Both the position numbers and the translations under genes were made by a program. Below, in pieces: positions 1-8,910 of a DNA stretch of 64,000 nucleotides; within the stretch, counting starts at the first letter, position 1; each line of letters starts with the position of its first letter. Under the pieces are notes generated by a model. The model ran no database searches. It was not told the DNA's origin and worked only from the letters and a program-made list of their open reading frames with translations. The DNA is from Chitinophagaceae bacterium UBA4411 (GTDB lineage: Bacteria > Bacteroidota > Bacteroidia > Chitinophagales > Chitinophagaceae), in contig DGQP01000001.1 in NCBI GenBank assembly GCA_002400415.1, positions 62,001 to 126,000 of the forward strand, read 5' to 3'.

Positions 1-3000
1 AACTGTATAATTACTGATTGCATTTACTGTCGGGTTATAATTATCATTTACAGTAAGATCAAATGATTCTGTGCTTTCTCCACCATCCACATCTGTTACA
101 TGGACTGTAATACCCGGGAAAGAACCCTGAACACCCGGCTGCGTGAAGGTAATGGTACCTGCCCCGCTCGCTGTTTGCTGGAAGCTGGCAAATGCCGGGA
201 GATTATCAACTGTAAGTGTGAGATATCCCGGATCAGTATCAGTTGCAGTAACGTTTAATGCTATGGTCGACTGGTAATGAATTGCCTGGTTATTGATAGC
301 CGCAATTACCGGGATATTATTAAGAGTTTTAGCACTGTCTTCATTACTAAAGGCAGAGTTACTACCAACTCCTATGGCCATTACTTTGTAGTAATAAATA
401 ACATTAGCGAACAAATCATTGTCAGTGTATGAATTACTATTAGCAGGCAATGTAGCCAGTTGGACAAAATTGGCGTTATCATTAACAGATCTGTACAACT
501 GGTACCCGGTTTCATTCACAGCATTATCTGTCCAGCTAACAGTAGTTGACGTAGTCGAAACAGCAGTTGCGGTTAAACCACCCGGCACAGCAGGAGTTGC
601 AGGCAGCGCAAGCGTGGTCGCTGTTACAAGACCATATGTATTGTCCATCAACGCAGCTATTTCTGATGCTGACAAAGCTCTCCCAAAAATATAGAAGTCA
701 TCAAATCGGCCATCAAACTGTCCGAATGTCGTGTTCAGGGCATCAGTACCGGTATCATCTCCGATCATTGAAGCATCAGAAGTTGTACCAACAGAGGTAA
801 ACCCAAGATTCGTGTTAGCTGCAACCTGAACCCCATTGACGTAAAGCCGTAAAGTATTGGTGCTATATACCAAAGCTATATGCCTCCATGCCGTGCTGTT
901 GTAAGAAGCAGATATACTTCTGCGGGTATTATTACTTGCAACCCCTGCTATCAGGTTATTGCCGTTAATATACATGGCTAACCCATCATCACTTCCGCCA
1001 AAATCAAAAATACCACGGTTACTGTTCGACACGTCTGATCTCATCCAGAAGGCAACAGTCTTTTGTGAATAGCCGCCGCGCAGGTAATCTCCTGAACTGG
1101 TATTAACAGTTATATCTTCATTGCTTCCGTTCAGATCCACTGAATGGCTTCCTTCAACCCTGTCCGTGTTAAATGTTGGCGTATTATTACCTGTTAACGT
1201 TCTTCCGTTAGGGCTATCATCTGTATAATTATTATTAAACTTCCAGTTAGCCTGGGCATCGCTCTGAGGTATAAAAGCTGATTCCCCATACTGGCCAACA
1301 GCCCTTAGCTGGTAGTAATAAGTTGTAGCTGGGCTCAATGCAACACTATCTGTAAACGTTGCAGCGTTTGCCGGGGCAAGCCCAACCGGTGCAAATCCTG
1401 AAGTTGCATTGGTGGATCTCCATATTTCAAAACCCGTTTCATTGTTGCTATTATCAGTCCACGCCAGGCTTATTGCTTTATAGGAAACCACAGAAGCCGC
1501 CAGATTTGATGGTACGGCAGGAGCTGAACCGTTATTTGTCGCAGTTTCCTGGAATGCACTATTTGGTATTGTTACATAAGAAGTCCCGGTAGATGGCGTC
1601 CTCCAGGAAACAGTCAATCCCTCGCCGCCGCTTTGTTCATAAAAAGCTATAGCGATAGGATAAACACCTGCAGCAAGACTCATCGCACTGGAAGTTCTGT
1701 CTTGTCCACCATGAAGTCCATCGTTATTAACAGTAGGCGTGCCGGAGAAGCTGTAGGGAGACGAACTGCCATTCAGGCTTCCCAGCCACAGCCGGCTTCC
1801 GTCATCCGAGTTGGTGCGGAAATAATATGTACCTGATGTGGGGATAATAATATATCCCTCCCACAAAAAGGCAAAATTATCATTTTGCACCCTTGGCGTT
1901 AACGCAATATTTGCCATTACACCTGTTGTTACAGGTGTCAGGGAGTTAAAATCTGGAAGATTATTCCATGTTCCTGTGTATGTATAATGTTTGTATGCAA
2001 TACCATTAATTCTTGGCTGTGCAGTTACCTGGTTGCTGAAAGGTGATTGATTGCCTGCACCATCCAGCGCCCTTACAGTGAAATTGTAAGATTGCTGTGG
2101 CGTTAATTCATTAATCGTAATAGATGTTCCTGTTGTGGGATAAGCCCTTACTCCATTGATATAAACATCATATCGCACTACGGCAATATCATCGGTTGAT
2201 TCGGTCCATGTCAGCGACACAGATGTTCTTGTAATACCTGTAACCTGGAGATTGCCGGGCGCTGTCGGGATTTGTGTATCAGATTCTGTTGTTGCAGAAG
2301 CCTCATTTGAGGCAGCAGCAGCGGCAGAACTGTTGACAGCTCTCAGTTTATAATAGTATTTAGTCTTGGGGGTAAGGTTATTAACTGTATATGTCGTAAC
2401 ATCAGCTCCTGTAATTGCTATCAACGTATACGGTCCGCCGGCACTGGTGCCCTGGTATATCTCGTAATTGCTTTCGTTATACTGCGGGGCAGGATTGTCG
2501 CTCCAGTCAAGCCTGATTGTTGTCTTGGAAGTTGCTGTTGCAATAAGATTGGAGGCCGGGCTTGGTTTATTCGCCCCGTTGGCATCAACAACAGTAAATG
2601 GATCTGAAAAACTGCTTGAACAACCATATTGCTCAGTTACTCTTGCTATATAATCTCCCGGAGTTGAAACCACCAATGTATTGGCAGTTCCAATAGAAGT
2701 ATTGCTGCCTACTTTTCTCCATTCATAAGAAGCATAACCTTCAGGCACTTTCAGGGTAACACTGGTGCTTCCGTCAAGAGCAGGCAATACACTACTCATC
2801 AGGCTTTCAGTAGCAATAGGAGGCGTTACAGTTGCCACCTTTATTTTTATTTGAACAGGTATTCTTGACCAGTCAGACCATATTCCATTCTTTTGAACCC
2901 TTGCAGAATATACACCCAGCTGAGTTACATTGATACTGTTGGATGTGGCGCCCTGAATTAAAACACCGTCTTTTCTCCATTCATATGCAGTCATACCCGG

Positions 3001-3924
3001 CACCACGCCAACTGTTACATTTATCGCATCCCCCGGGCAAAATTCTGTTCTTCCGAATAATGTCCATGGGTTAGAACTGTAGGCTCTCGTACATGCAGGG
3101 AAAAAATCCGGTTCTGCCCAGGCAGCATTCCATGTACCGTGGCCCAATGTAGGGTAAAGAGTATTTTTGAACTGACCACCAAGAGCTGCAATAGCAGCAG
3201 CCACTTCATTTGTGGTATTCGGATCGGGATTGCTATCCAAACCGCCCTGGAAATGCCAGACCGGGGTATATTTATATTTCTGAATGTTTGTGGTGCTTCC
3301 ATGAGCTAACGATACTCCCGACATCGGCAAACATGTTGCAACATAGGTAGGGTAATTAATCATCATCTCCCAGCAGGCGCCACCACCGGCTGAAAGCCCG
3401 TTCACTGTTGTTGCAAACGGATCCAGTTTGTTATTGGTAATCATATAATCCAATAACTGCTTAATAATGGCAAAATGATTGGTACCCCAGCCGCCTGCGC
3501 TCTGAGGGATAATGATATACCCGTCAAAGCTGCCGTTATTAGTAGCATTATTGAAAGCCACACCTCCATTGGCCATAGACCACTCATTATCATAAATTGT
3601 TCCTTTTTCACCGATACCATGCAGGAAAACGACAGCAGGATATCTCTTACCATCAACGGCTGTATGGTTGTACGAAGCAGGAAATTTGATCCTGAACGGA
3701 ACACCACTCAGGTAATACGCTTTCCAGGAATCTGTGTTCCAGGATAACCGCTTTGTCCTGATCCATTTTGCAATAGTTCCGTTGGCAGGTGTTGCCGGCG
3801 GAGCAGATGGATTATAGGTGATAACCGGGTCTGCCGGATCAATCACACTCTGGGTATTACCGTCCTGTATAAACGCAGCAACTGCAAATACCATGGCAAG
3901 AAGAGCTCTCTTGAAAACTTTCAT
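1..3924 (-). CDS. Giant secreted esterase with FN3, PA14 and LamG modules (3' end outside window)
   Basis: The frame is open from the ATG at 3924 to the window edge, so at least 1308 residues are present and the C-terminus is missing. A short signal peptide (about residues 1-20) is followed by an alpha/beta-hydrolase of the PHB-depolymerase/dienelactone-hydrolase type: the strand AVVFLHGIGEKG near residue 95, nucleophile elbow GLSAGG with Ser178, acid Asp230 in GGLDSNPD, and His262 in LGHGTWN. Next come two Ig-like segments (about 285-445), two fibronectin type III domains (about 455-640), a PA14 domain (about 645-790, RTNSDDGSRLW), another FN3, a LamG/concanavalin-like domain (about 890-1080), a fourth FN3 and a cadherin-like domain. 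It is probably exported, possibly by T9SS, and acts on an ester-decorated polymer outside the cell. The substrate is unknown, and whether a sorting domain ends the protein cannot be seen. Composition and codon use resemble the neighbours. Confidence 0.85.
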   Translation of the reverse strand, partial: MKVFKRALLAMVFAVAAFIQDGNTQSVIDPADPVITYNPSAPPATPANGTIAKWIRTKRLSWNTDSWKAYYLSGVPFRIKFPASYNHTAVDGKRYPAVVFLHGIGEKGTIYDNEWSMANGGVAFNNATNNGSFDGYIIIPQSAGGWGTNHFAIIKQLLDYMITNNKLDPFATTVNGLSAGGGACWEMMINYPTYVATCLPMSGVSLAHGSTTNIQKYKYTPVWHFQGGLDSNPDPNTTNEVAAAIAALGGQFKNTLYPTLGHGTWNAAWAEPDFFPACTRAYSSNPWTLFGRTEFCPGDAINVTVGVVPGMTAYEWRKDGVLIQGATSNSINVTQLGVYSARVQKNGIWSDWSRIPVQIKIKVATVTPPIATESLMSSVLPALDGSTSVTLKVPEGYASYEWRKVGSNTSIGTANTLVVSTPGDYIARVTEQYGCSSSFSDPFTVVDANGANKPSPASNLIATATSKTTIRLDWSDNPAPQYNESNYEIYQGTSAGGPYTLIAITGADVTTYTVNNLTPKTKYYYKLRAVNSSAAAAASNEASATTESDTQIPTAPGNLQVTGITRTSVSLTWTESTDDIAVVRYDVYINGVRAYPTTGTSITINELTPQQSYNFTVRALDGAGNQSPFSNQVTAQPRINGIAYKHYTYTGTWNNLPDFNSLTPVTTGVMANIALTPRVQNDNFAFLWEGYIIIPTSGTYYFRTNSDDGSRLWLGSLNGSSSPYSFSGTPTVNNDGLHGGQDRTSSAMSLAAGVYPIAIAFYEQSGGEGLTVSWRTPSTGTSYVTIPNSAFQETATNNGSAPAVPSNLAASVVSYKAISLAWTDNSNNETGFEIWRSTNATSGFAPVGLAPANAATFTDSVALSPATTYYYQLRAVGQYGESAFIPQSDAQANWKFNNNYTDDSPNGRTLTGNNTPTFNTDRVEGSHSVDLNGSNEDITVNTSSGDYLRGGYSQKTVAFWMRSDVSNSNRGIFDFGGSDDGLAMYINGNNLIAGVASNNTRRSISASYNSTAWRHIALVYSTNTLRLYVNGVQVAANTNLGFTSVGTTSDASMIGDDTGTDALNTTFGQFDGRFDDFYIFGRALSASEIAALMDNTYGLVTATTLALPATPAVPGGLTATAVSTTSTTVSWTDNAVNETGYQLYRSVNDNANFVQLATLPANSNSYTDNDLFANVIYYYKVMAIGVGSNSAFSNEDSAKTLNNIPVIAAINNQAIHYQSTIALNVTATDTDPGYLTLTVDNLPAFASFQQTASGAGTITFTQPGVQGSFPGITVHVTDVDGGESTESFDLTVNDNYNPTVNAISNYTV

Positions 3925-4018
3925 AATTTGAAGGCTTGAGATAATGGGTAAAATCATTTCTATATTCTGTTATTAAAACTCTTTTTATTAATTCCTTTAT
4001 ATAACCATATCCTGCCGC

Positions 4019-4948
4019 TTATGCAGCCCGCAGGGTATTCTGACTGTAATTCAATTTTCGGGTAACTTTTCTTTTTTTACTTCCTTCCAAATGCCAGGTA
4101 ATCCCTTTCCAAAAAGCCCTCAGGTGCTGCTTTTGCCCTTTCAGGAGGAATACGATGGTATTCTTTGGAATTGTAAACAAAATAAAATAGCCCAGGAAAA
4201 TGGTATAATTCAGCAAGGGCATATTCCGTTGCATGAACAATATCCTGTTCCGGGTTAAATAATATGTTTTTAACGGACTTGACTTACCGGTTGTCATTGA
4301 TTCTTTGTGATAAATCAATGCACCGGGCTGGTAATATATCTTGTAACCGCTCCTTTTAATTTGCTCAGACCAGTCCAGTTCTTCGTAGTACAAAAAGAAT
4401 ATCTCCGGCATCAGCCCTGCATCTTCGATCGCTTTTCGTGACAGCATCATTGCCCCGCCATGTGCATAATGAGTCGTCTTCAGTTTATTATGCTGTCCGG
4501 CATCCTTCTCCCCGCAGCCAATCATTCCGTTCCGTCCCGTAAACACATTTACCTTATTGTAGCCGGCATACTCTATTGTTCCTTTATTAAAGAAATAATG
4601 AAACTTCGGGCTCACAATTCCTGCATCGGGATGGCTTCTGAATACTGAAATGAGTTCCTCGAGCAGACCTGCTGTAAATTCAGTATCATTATTTACTATA
4701 AACAAATATTCCCCCGCAGCGGCCCGGATACCTGTATTATTTCCTCCTGAGAAGCCAAGGTTCTCCGAATTACGGATCACTTTTACAGTTGGAAGAATTG
4801 CCTGGAGTGTTTTCGTCGGATCTTCTTTAGATGCATTGTCAACAACTATTACCTCGTAGGAAGGATAGGAACAGTGTTCTGAGACCGAGCGCAGAAACTC
4901 ACCGGTCACAGCTGTGGTATTCCAGTTTAAAGTAATAATTGATATCAT
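4019..4948 (-). CDS. Family 2 glycosyltransferase
   Basis: A 309-residue GT-A glycosyltransferase of the rhamnosyltransferase-like GT2 group. The N-terminus MISIITLNWN is the usual first strand, so I start here rather than at the in-frame ATG seven codons upstream (4969). VIVVDNAS (about 34-41), the ENLGFSGGNN loop (62-71) and the DXD-like NNDTE (86-90) form the nucleotide-sugar and metal site. EELDWSEQIKRSG is the typical acceptor-side helix. The last 90 residues hold a hydrophobic stretch (YTIFLGYFILFTI) that could associate with the membrane. It lies 77 bp (56 bp from the upstream ATG) downstream of the sugar-phosphate transferase on the same strand, so it probably adds a later sugar to the lipid-linked unit. 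Donor and acceptor sugars cannot be read from the sequence. Confidence 0.9.
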   Translation of the reverse strand: MISIITLNWNTTAVTGEFLRSVSEHCSYPSYEVIVVDNASKEDPTKTLQAILPTVKVIRNSENLGFSGGNNTGIRAAAGEYLFIVNNDTEFTAGLLEELISVFRSHPDAGIVSPKFHYFFNKGTIEYAGYNKVNVFTGRNGMIGCGEKDAGQHNKLKTTHYAHGGAMMLSRKAIEDAGLMPEIFFLYYEELDWSEQIKRSGYKIYYQPGALIYHKESMTTGKSSPLKTYYLTRNRILFMQRNMPLLNYTIFLGYFILFTIPKNTIVFLLKGQKQHLRAFWKGITWHLEGSKKRKVTRKLNYSQNTLRAA

Positions 4949-5025
4949 TGGATATTCTCCAGTCTTCATTGCTAATTCATTTTCAGGTACGGGGTTAAGG
5001 GTTTTACTTTTCCGGCTGCTATCAG

Positions 5026-6177
5026 TTACACATTACATTTTTGGAAAAGAGCAAAAGGCGTTTGTATTATTATTGACATGTCCATTAATAAACTATATTT
5101 TCTTGCATATTGTATATCCAGATCTATTCTTTCTTCTGCAGACATTTCCGCCCTTCCTCTTTTCTTGATCTGCCATAAGCCGGTTATTCCCGCCGGGGCC
5201 ATGAATCGTTCAGCAAATTCATTAGTAGTTAAAGTAGTTGCCTCATAAATAGGTAAAGGCCTGTTCCCCACCAACGACATATCCCCTATCAATACGTTGA
5301 AAAGCTGGGGCAACTCATCAAGACTGGTTTTGCGAAGGAATTTTCCAACTTTGGTAACCCTTGGGTCATTGCATATCTTCAAAAACTTAGCACCATTTTC
5401 ACTTTTCCCATATTGATTCAAATGCGCCACAGCATCAATTTTCTGGTCTGCATTGACCTCCATGGTACGGAACTTGAAAAATTTGAAAACTCTGAACCCA
5501 CGGCCCGCCCTTGAGGAAGTAAAGATTACGGGGCCTTTAGATTCCATCTTTATTGCCAGTGCAACCAAAAGAAATACCGGCAATAAAGCGATAATCAATA
5601 CTGATGCAACAAAAATGTCAAAAAATCTCTTGGGTAAAGGCAGTTTCTTACCTCTTTCACTATCATAAACCGGCAGTCTTTTGTGGGCCAGGTGTAAAGC
5701 CGGGGGATGATTTTTAAATTTCTTCAGAAACGCCACTTTCCTGGAAAAATTTGTCTCCCATGAGCTCACATCCGTAATATCGTCTACCAGCCCAAGCTTC
5801 TGTATCATAGCAATCTTCTCCCTGTCCAGCTGCTTCTCATTATAAATCAGGGAAATTTTGCCGGAAAGGTTCTTTTCTCCAAGGTAGGCGCTAAAAGACT
5901 GGAAAGAAGTTTTATTAAAAGGTATGTCAATAACGATAGTATCAGGAAGTGCATCCTTATCTGATAATAATTTATCAATAACTTGCTGAGCCCTGGTTAA
6001 GTCGTCAGCAAAAATCCCTGAGATAAAAAAGCTGGAGAAATACTGAAGGGATTCATTATAGCTGCCTATGTACAGGAATGTCAGGCTGCTTTTCCTTCTG
6101 CTTTCATAAGCCAGGTGATCAAAATTGATCCAGTGTTGTTCTGCATTAACTGCAAGTGGGTAGGTTTCTAAATACAT
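5026..6177 (-). CDS. Polyprenyl-phosphate sugar-phosphate transferase with receiver-like N-terminal domain
   Basis: A 383-residue protein. Residues about 183-383 are a bacterial sugar transferase domain (WbaP/WcaJ/PglC type), which moves a sugar-1-phosphate from a nucleotide sugar to undecaprenyl phosphate and so starts a polysaccharide repeat. Visible marks are the membrane helix 186-210, FKFRTM (234-239), TSLDELPQ (284-291, with the catalytic Asp-Glu pair) and GNRPLP (304-309). Unlike multi-span WbaP proteins there is only one hydrophobic segment. Residues about 32-155 have the alternating strand/helix rhythm of a response-regulator receiver: LTFLYIG, then ISGIFADD, then TIVIDIPF with Asp84 where the phosphoacceptor would be, then ISLIYNE. 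That reading is inference. The gene follows a receiver-only protein by 21 bp and precedes a GT2 gene, so the three look like one exopolysaccharide operon. Confidence 0.9.
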   Translation of the reverse strand: MYLETYPLAVNAEQHWINFDHLAYESRRKSSLTFLYIGSYNESLQYFSSFFISGIFADDLTRAQQVIDKLLSDKDALPDTIVIDIPFNKTSFQSFSAYLGEKNLSGKISLIYNEKQLDREKIAMIQKLGLVDDITDVSSWETNFSRKVAFLKKFKNHPPALHLAHKRLPVYDSERGKKLPLPKRFFDIFVASVLIIALLPVFLLVALAIKMESKGPVIFTSSRAGRGFRVFKFFKFRTMEVNADQKIDAVAHLNQYGKSENGAKFLKICNDPRVTKVGKFLRKTSLDELPQLFNVLIGDMSLVGNRPLPIYEATTLTTNEFAERFMAPAGITGLWQIKKRGRAEMSAEERIDLDIQYARKYSLLMDMSIIIQTPFALFQKCNV

Positions 6178-6198
6178 ACAAGGTTAAGGTTGGGTGGT

Positions 6199-6582
6199 TT
6201 AATTAATGGTTGCTTTCACAGCGTACATAAGCTTGTCAATACTTCTTATAAGATCCAGCGGGCTGAAAGGCTTCATCACGGTTTCATATACTTTCTCATC
6301 TGCCATGTTCTTATCTGTTCTCATATTTCTTTCACTGGCAAGCACGATTACGGGTTTCTGGTAAATAACACTGGAACTGATGTGTTGGATAAAATCCCAA
6401 TTTTCCTGTGTAGAGTAATCAACATCGATTAAAACCAATTCAATATCGCTATCCTTCCTCAACTGTTCCATTCCTCCAAATACATCTGAAACGGCAATAA
6501 TTTCATACCTGGCAGACAGCACCGTCTGCAGTAAGAAACTCATGGACCTGTTCCCGTTGATGCTCAAAATTTTTCGTTTCAT
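6199..6582 (-). CDS. Stand-alone receiver protein with degenerate acidic pocket
   Basis: A 127-residue CheY-like protein with nothing after the receiver domain. Asp53 in LVLIDVD is the likely phosphoacceptor and Lys104 in VMKPFSP the conserved lysine. The acidic pair normally found after strand 1 (DD or DE) is replaced: the first strand reads KILSINGNRS, giving Asn9 and Asn11. Mg2+ binding and phosphotransfer may therefore be weak, or the protein may signal by partner binding. No histidine kinase lies nearby. It is the first gene of the operon that continues into the sugar-phosphate transferase and glycosyltransferase, suggesting a role in controlling polysaccharide synthesis. That role is inferred from position only. 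Confidence 0.85.
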   Translation of the reverse strand: MKRKILSINGNRSMSFLLQTVLSARYEIIAVSDVFGGMEQLRKDSDIELVLIDVDYSTQENWDFIQHISSSVIYQKPVIVLASERNMRTDKNMADEKVYETVMKPFSPLDLIRSIDKLMYAVKATIN

Positions 6583-7014
6583 AATACAAGGGTTTTCGGA
6601 TTAATCTTGTTAATCGAATACATTCGGGCAAACAATCATGGAATTGGAGGTCAGTACAAAACAGCTAGTGCATCGTTGTACCTGGATTTGATCTAGGATA
6701 GTTGAATGAGGAGGACATCCTTATTTAAAAGGGCCCTGTAATGGTTAATGGTTATCCTGTAGGAGAATTGGTGGTATTAATCAGAGGTTTGTCGCGGGAC
6801 TCGTATTTTCCTGATCGGTTTTCAGTAAAAATACTTAGACAATGCTAAAGTAGACATTTTATTCTAATCACATAAAAAAAAAGGAAAAAACTTTAAAAAA
6901 TACCACTAACAGGGTAGCTTTTAATGGAAAAATAAAGCAGAAATAATAAGTTCGTTTAAAATGCTTAATATGGAATACTTATTGATAACCCCAGGATATC
7001 GTATATCTACGAAT
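6583..7014. other. Intergenic region, no gene seen
   Basis: A 432-bp AT-rich stretch between two minus-strand genes, including a long purine-rich A tract near 6870-6900. It must hold the promoter of the receiver/polysaccharide operon, but I find no convincing TTG-TAnnTTTG pair, hairpin with a T tail, or open frame with protein-like composition on either strand. Confidence 0.5.
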
Positions 7015-8145
7015 CTACTCTGATTTCGAAATTTCAAGATCAGCCAATAGAGGATAATGGTCAGAATACACCAGCTTCTTCCGGGAGAACTGCCGGACCC
7101 TGAATTTGGGATCAGTAAACAGGTGATCTATACGGAGTGTAGGCGAAAAAAACTGGTAAGTGCCTCCTATACCTGATCCTTTTTCCAGAAAAGCGTCTCT
7201 CAACCCACCCCTTACCTTAAAATAAGCAAAAGAATTAGGCACATCGTCAATGTCCCCGCAAACGATAACGGGATAAGGGCTGGCGCTAATATAAGTTCTC
7301 AGTGTGCCGGCCTGTTGGTTGCGCAATGCGTAGCTACGTTTAATTTTCCGGATTATATTACCTGATGACGCCAGTGTTCCCAATCCTTCATAATCCTTCC
7401 GGCTGAAACCAAACGACTCCAGGTGCGTTGTAAATACCCGGATCGTTTGATCTTTTACCCTGATATCCGCATAACTGAACCCTTCAGAATGCTCGCCGGC
7501 TCCATTTAGGTACCGGGCCGAATCCAAAATCGGGTATTTTGAAAAAATGCACAATCCAAATTGAAAATTCCCTTCGAATATTTTTGAGGAAGGAAAAAAA
7601 TAATGATAGGGATACCCCATTTTTTTAATAACAGGAATATTCTGAACAGAGATATTGGGATCATAACATTCAAAAAACTCCTGAAAGCAAACGATATCTG
7701 CATCCATTATCTGTACCCAGTCCATCATCAGGTTGCGATAGCTCTGGCCCCCTCTCGCTTCCCTGTTGGCTTCATCCCAACGGGCTACATTCCACGATAA
7801 TACCCGGATTGACCCTTCCGGCCTTGAATTCATAATATTCTTATCATCGTCACCGAAGCGAAGAGCAAAACTGGCAGATACCTGCTGCCAGCTTAGCAAC
7901 AAGGCTATAGCCGGCATAATTGCCCATCTCCATCTTCGTCTTATTAACCAATAAATGAGCAACAGTAAAACCAATATAAAGAGGAAGGGGAAAACAAGGC
8001 CAAGCATTGCAATGAACCAGAAACTGCCCGACTCAAGAAAAGGAACCAGGCAGACCAGCAAATACATCAGGATTATCAGCATATTGAACGCTATAAAAGA
8101 TCGGCTGAGCAGCTTCCTGAGTTTTTCATTTTTAAGCACCGGCAA
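7015..8145 (-). CDS. Membrane-anchored endonuclease/exonuclease/phosphatase (EEP) family hydrolase
   Basis: A 376-residue protein with three hydrophobic helices in the first 110 residues (about 17-38, 41-64, 70-88), followed by an EEP fold of the DNase I/APE1/sphingomyelinase superfamily. The motifs appear in order: VLSWNVARWDE (Asn for metal), CFQEFFE (catalytic Glu), FTTHLES (His), VICGDIDDVPNS (Asp-Asp pair; the family usually has GDFND) and SDHYPLL with His363. The catalytic set is complete, so it should be an active phosphodiesterase or phosphatase acting at the membrane, probably on its outer face. Related Bacteroidota proteins are annotated only as EEP family, and the substrate could be nucleic acid, phospholipid or another phosphodiester. 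Confidence 0.85.
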   Translation of the reverse strand: MPVLKNEKLRKLLSRSFIAFNMLIILMYLLVCLVPFLESGSFWFIAMLGLVFPFLFILVLLLLIYWLIRRRWRWAIMPAIALLLSWQQVSASFALRFGDDDKNIMNSRPEGSIRVLSWNVARWDEANREARGGQSYRNLMMDWVQIMDADIVCFQEFFECYDPNISVQNIPVIKKMGYPYHYFFPSSKIFEGNFQFGLCIFSKYPILDSARYLNGAGEHSEGFSYADIRVKDQTIRVFTTHLESFGFSRKDYEGLGTLASSGNIIRKIKRSYALRNQQAGTLRTYISASPYPVIVCGDIDDVPNSFAYFKVRGGLRDAFLEKGSGIGGTYQFFSPTLRIDHLFTDPKFRVRQFSRKKLVYSDHYPLLADLEISKSE

Positions 8146-8251
8146 TCAGATAAGGTTAACTATTTTATTAGCTGAACGAAGACTGAATTTTCTCTCATTA
8201 TTCATCTCTAAAATAAAGACAATCCATCTTTCCTTCAAAATAACGCAACAA

Positions 8252-8280
8252 AAAAGGTTTCAGTATTCCTGAAACCTTTT
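8252..8280 (-). terminator. Rho-independent terminator after tRNA-Val
   Basis: A perfect 12-bp inverted repeat, AAAAGGTTTCAG/CTGAAACCTTTT, with a 5-nt loop. Read on the minus strand it is followed by a run of T and lies 12 bp beyond the tRNA 3' end. Confidence 0.8.
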
Positions 8281-8291
8281 GATCTGTATTG

Positions 8292-8366
8292 TGGGAGTTG
8301 ACGGGATCGAACCGCCGACCCTCTGCTTGTAAGGCAGATGCTCTGAACCAGCTGAGCTAAACTCCC
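8292..8366 (-). tRNA. tRNA-Val (anticodon TAC)
   Basis: On the minus strand the sequence folds into a complete cloverleaf. The 7-bp acceptor stem is GGGAGTT/AACTCCC with discriminator A, the D arm has the AGCTGGTT loop, the anticodon stem TCTGC/GCAGA encloses the loop CTTACAA, and the T arm has the TTCGATC loop. The anticodon TAC reads GTA and other GTN valine codons. CCA is not encoded. A good promoter lies upstream and a terminator downstream, so it is a single-gene unit. Confidence 0.97.
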
Positions 8367-8383
8367 TTTTTTAATTGGGAGTG

Positions 8384-8413
8384 CAAAGATAGGGTTGAAC
8401 AGTTTTTTGCCAA
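8384..8413 (-). promoter_or_regulatory. Promoter of tRNA-Val
   Basis: On the minus strand, TTG (8413-8411), 19 bp, then TATCTTTG (8391-8384). This matches the Bacteroidota -33/-7 consensus and puts the start point about 10 bp before the mature 5' end. Confidence 0.75.
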
Positions 8414-8508
8414 ATTTTTTTTCCGTCATCAGGCTTAATGGCCCTATTTTTTTCACTCAGGATCAGGTTCGTTGATAAAAAAACAGTTGTGTCTGGGCTC
8501 CCGCCACT

Positions 8509-8537
8509 CCTGCCAATTCATGGCAGGTATAATTTCG
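8509..8537 (+). promoter_or_regulatory. clpS promoter with overlapping palindrome
   Basis: TAATTTCG (8530-8537) fits the -7 element, 48 bp before the clpS start. Directly upstream is a perfect inverted repeat, CCTGCCA-N5-TGGCAGG (8509-8527), sitting in the spacer between the -33 and -7 positions. A dimeric regulator could bind here and block polymerase. No clear TTG is seen at -33. The site is sequence evidence only. Confidence 0.4.
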
Positions 8538-8585
8538 CTACCAATCCAAAAACAGAATGATTATTTTTGTGAAAAGCAGCCTGCA

Positions 8586-8888
8586 ATGCCGATAATAAAA
8601 ACTGAGACGGGGACCCGGAACCATGAGGATACAGATGTACTCACCAGCCATGAGGACCCCTGCAGCCTTATTGTGTGGAATGACGAAGTCAATACTTTTG
8701 AATGGGTGATCGTAACCCTCGAAGAGGTTTGCGGCCATAGCCACGAACAGGCCGAGCAATGCGCATATATCATCCACTTTCAGGGGAAATATGCGGTGAA
8801 ACAGGGGATATACGATGACCTGAAGCCCATGTGTGACGCTATCACAGAAAGAGGCATTAATGCGACTGTAGAAATAATAGCTGAATAG
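8586..8888 (+). CDS. clpS: ATP-dependent Clp protease adaptor ClpS
   Basis: A 100-residue ClpS, which binds N-terminal destabilising residues (Leu, Phe, Tyr, Trp) and hands the proteins to ClpAP/ClpCP. The core WNDEVNTFEWVI forms the residue-binding pocket with the helix that follows, and GKYAVKQGIYDD is the second conserved block. The start at MPIIKTE is preferred over an in-frame ATG 38 codons upstream because the latter would run across the palindrome and promoter and add a tail with no family resemblance. The next gene, 22 bp downstream, is aat, which makes N-degrons for ClpS, so the two likely form an operon for N-end-rule degradation. Confidence 0.95.
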   Translation: MPIIKTETGTRNHEDTDVLTSHEDPCSLIVWNDEVNTFEWVIVTLEEVCGHSHEQAEQCAYIIHFQGKYAVKQGIYDDLKPMCDAITERGINATVEIIAE

Positions 8889-8910
8889 ATTCCCCGCCGG
8901 CTCCTTTTTT

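Noticed and set aside
8235..8456. Protein-coding frame over tRNA-Val
   Set aside because: It reads through the tRNA gene, its promoter and terminator; coincidental.
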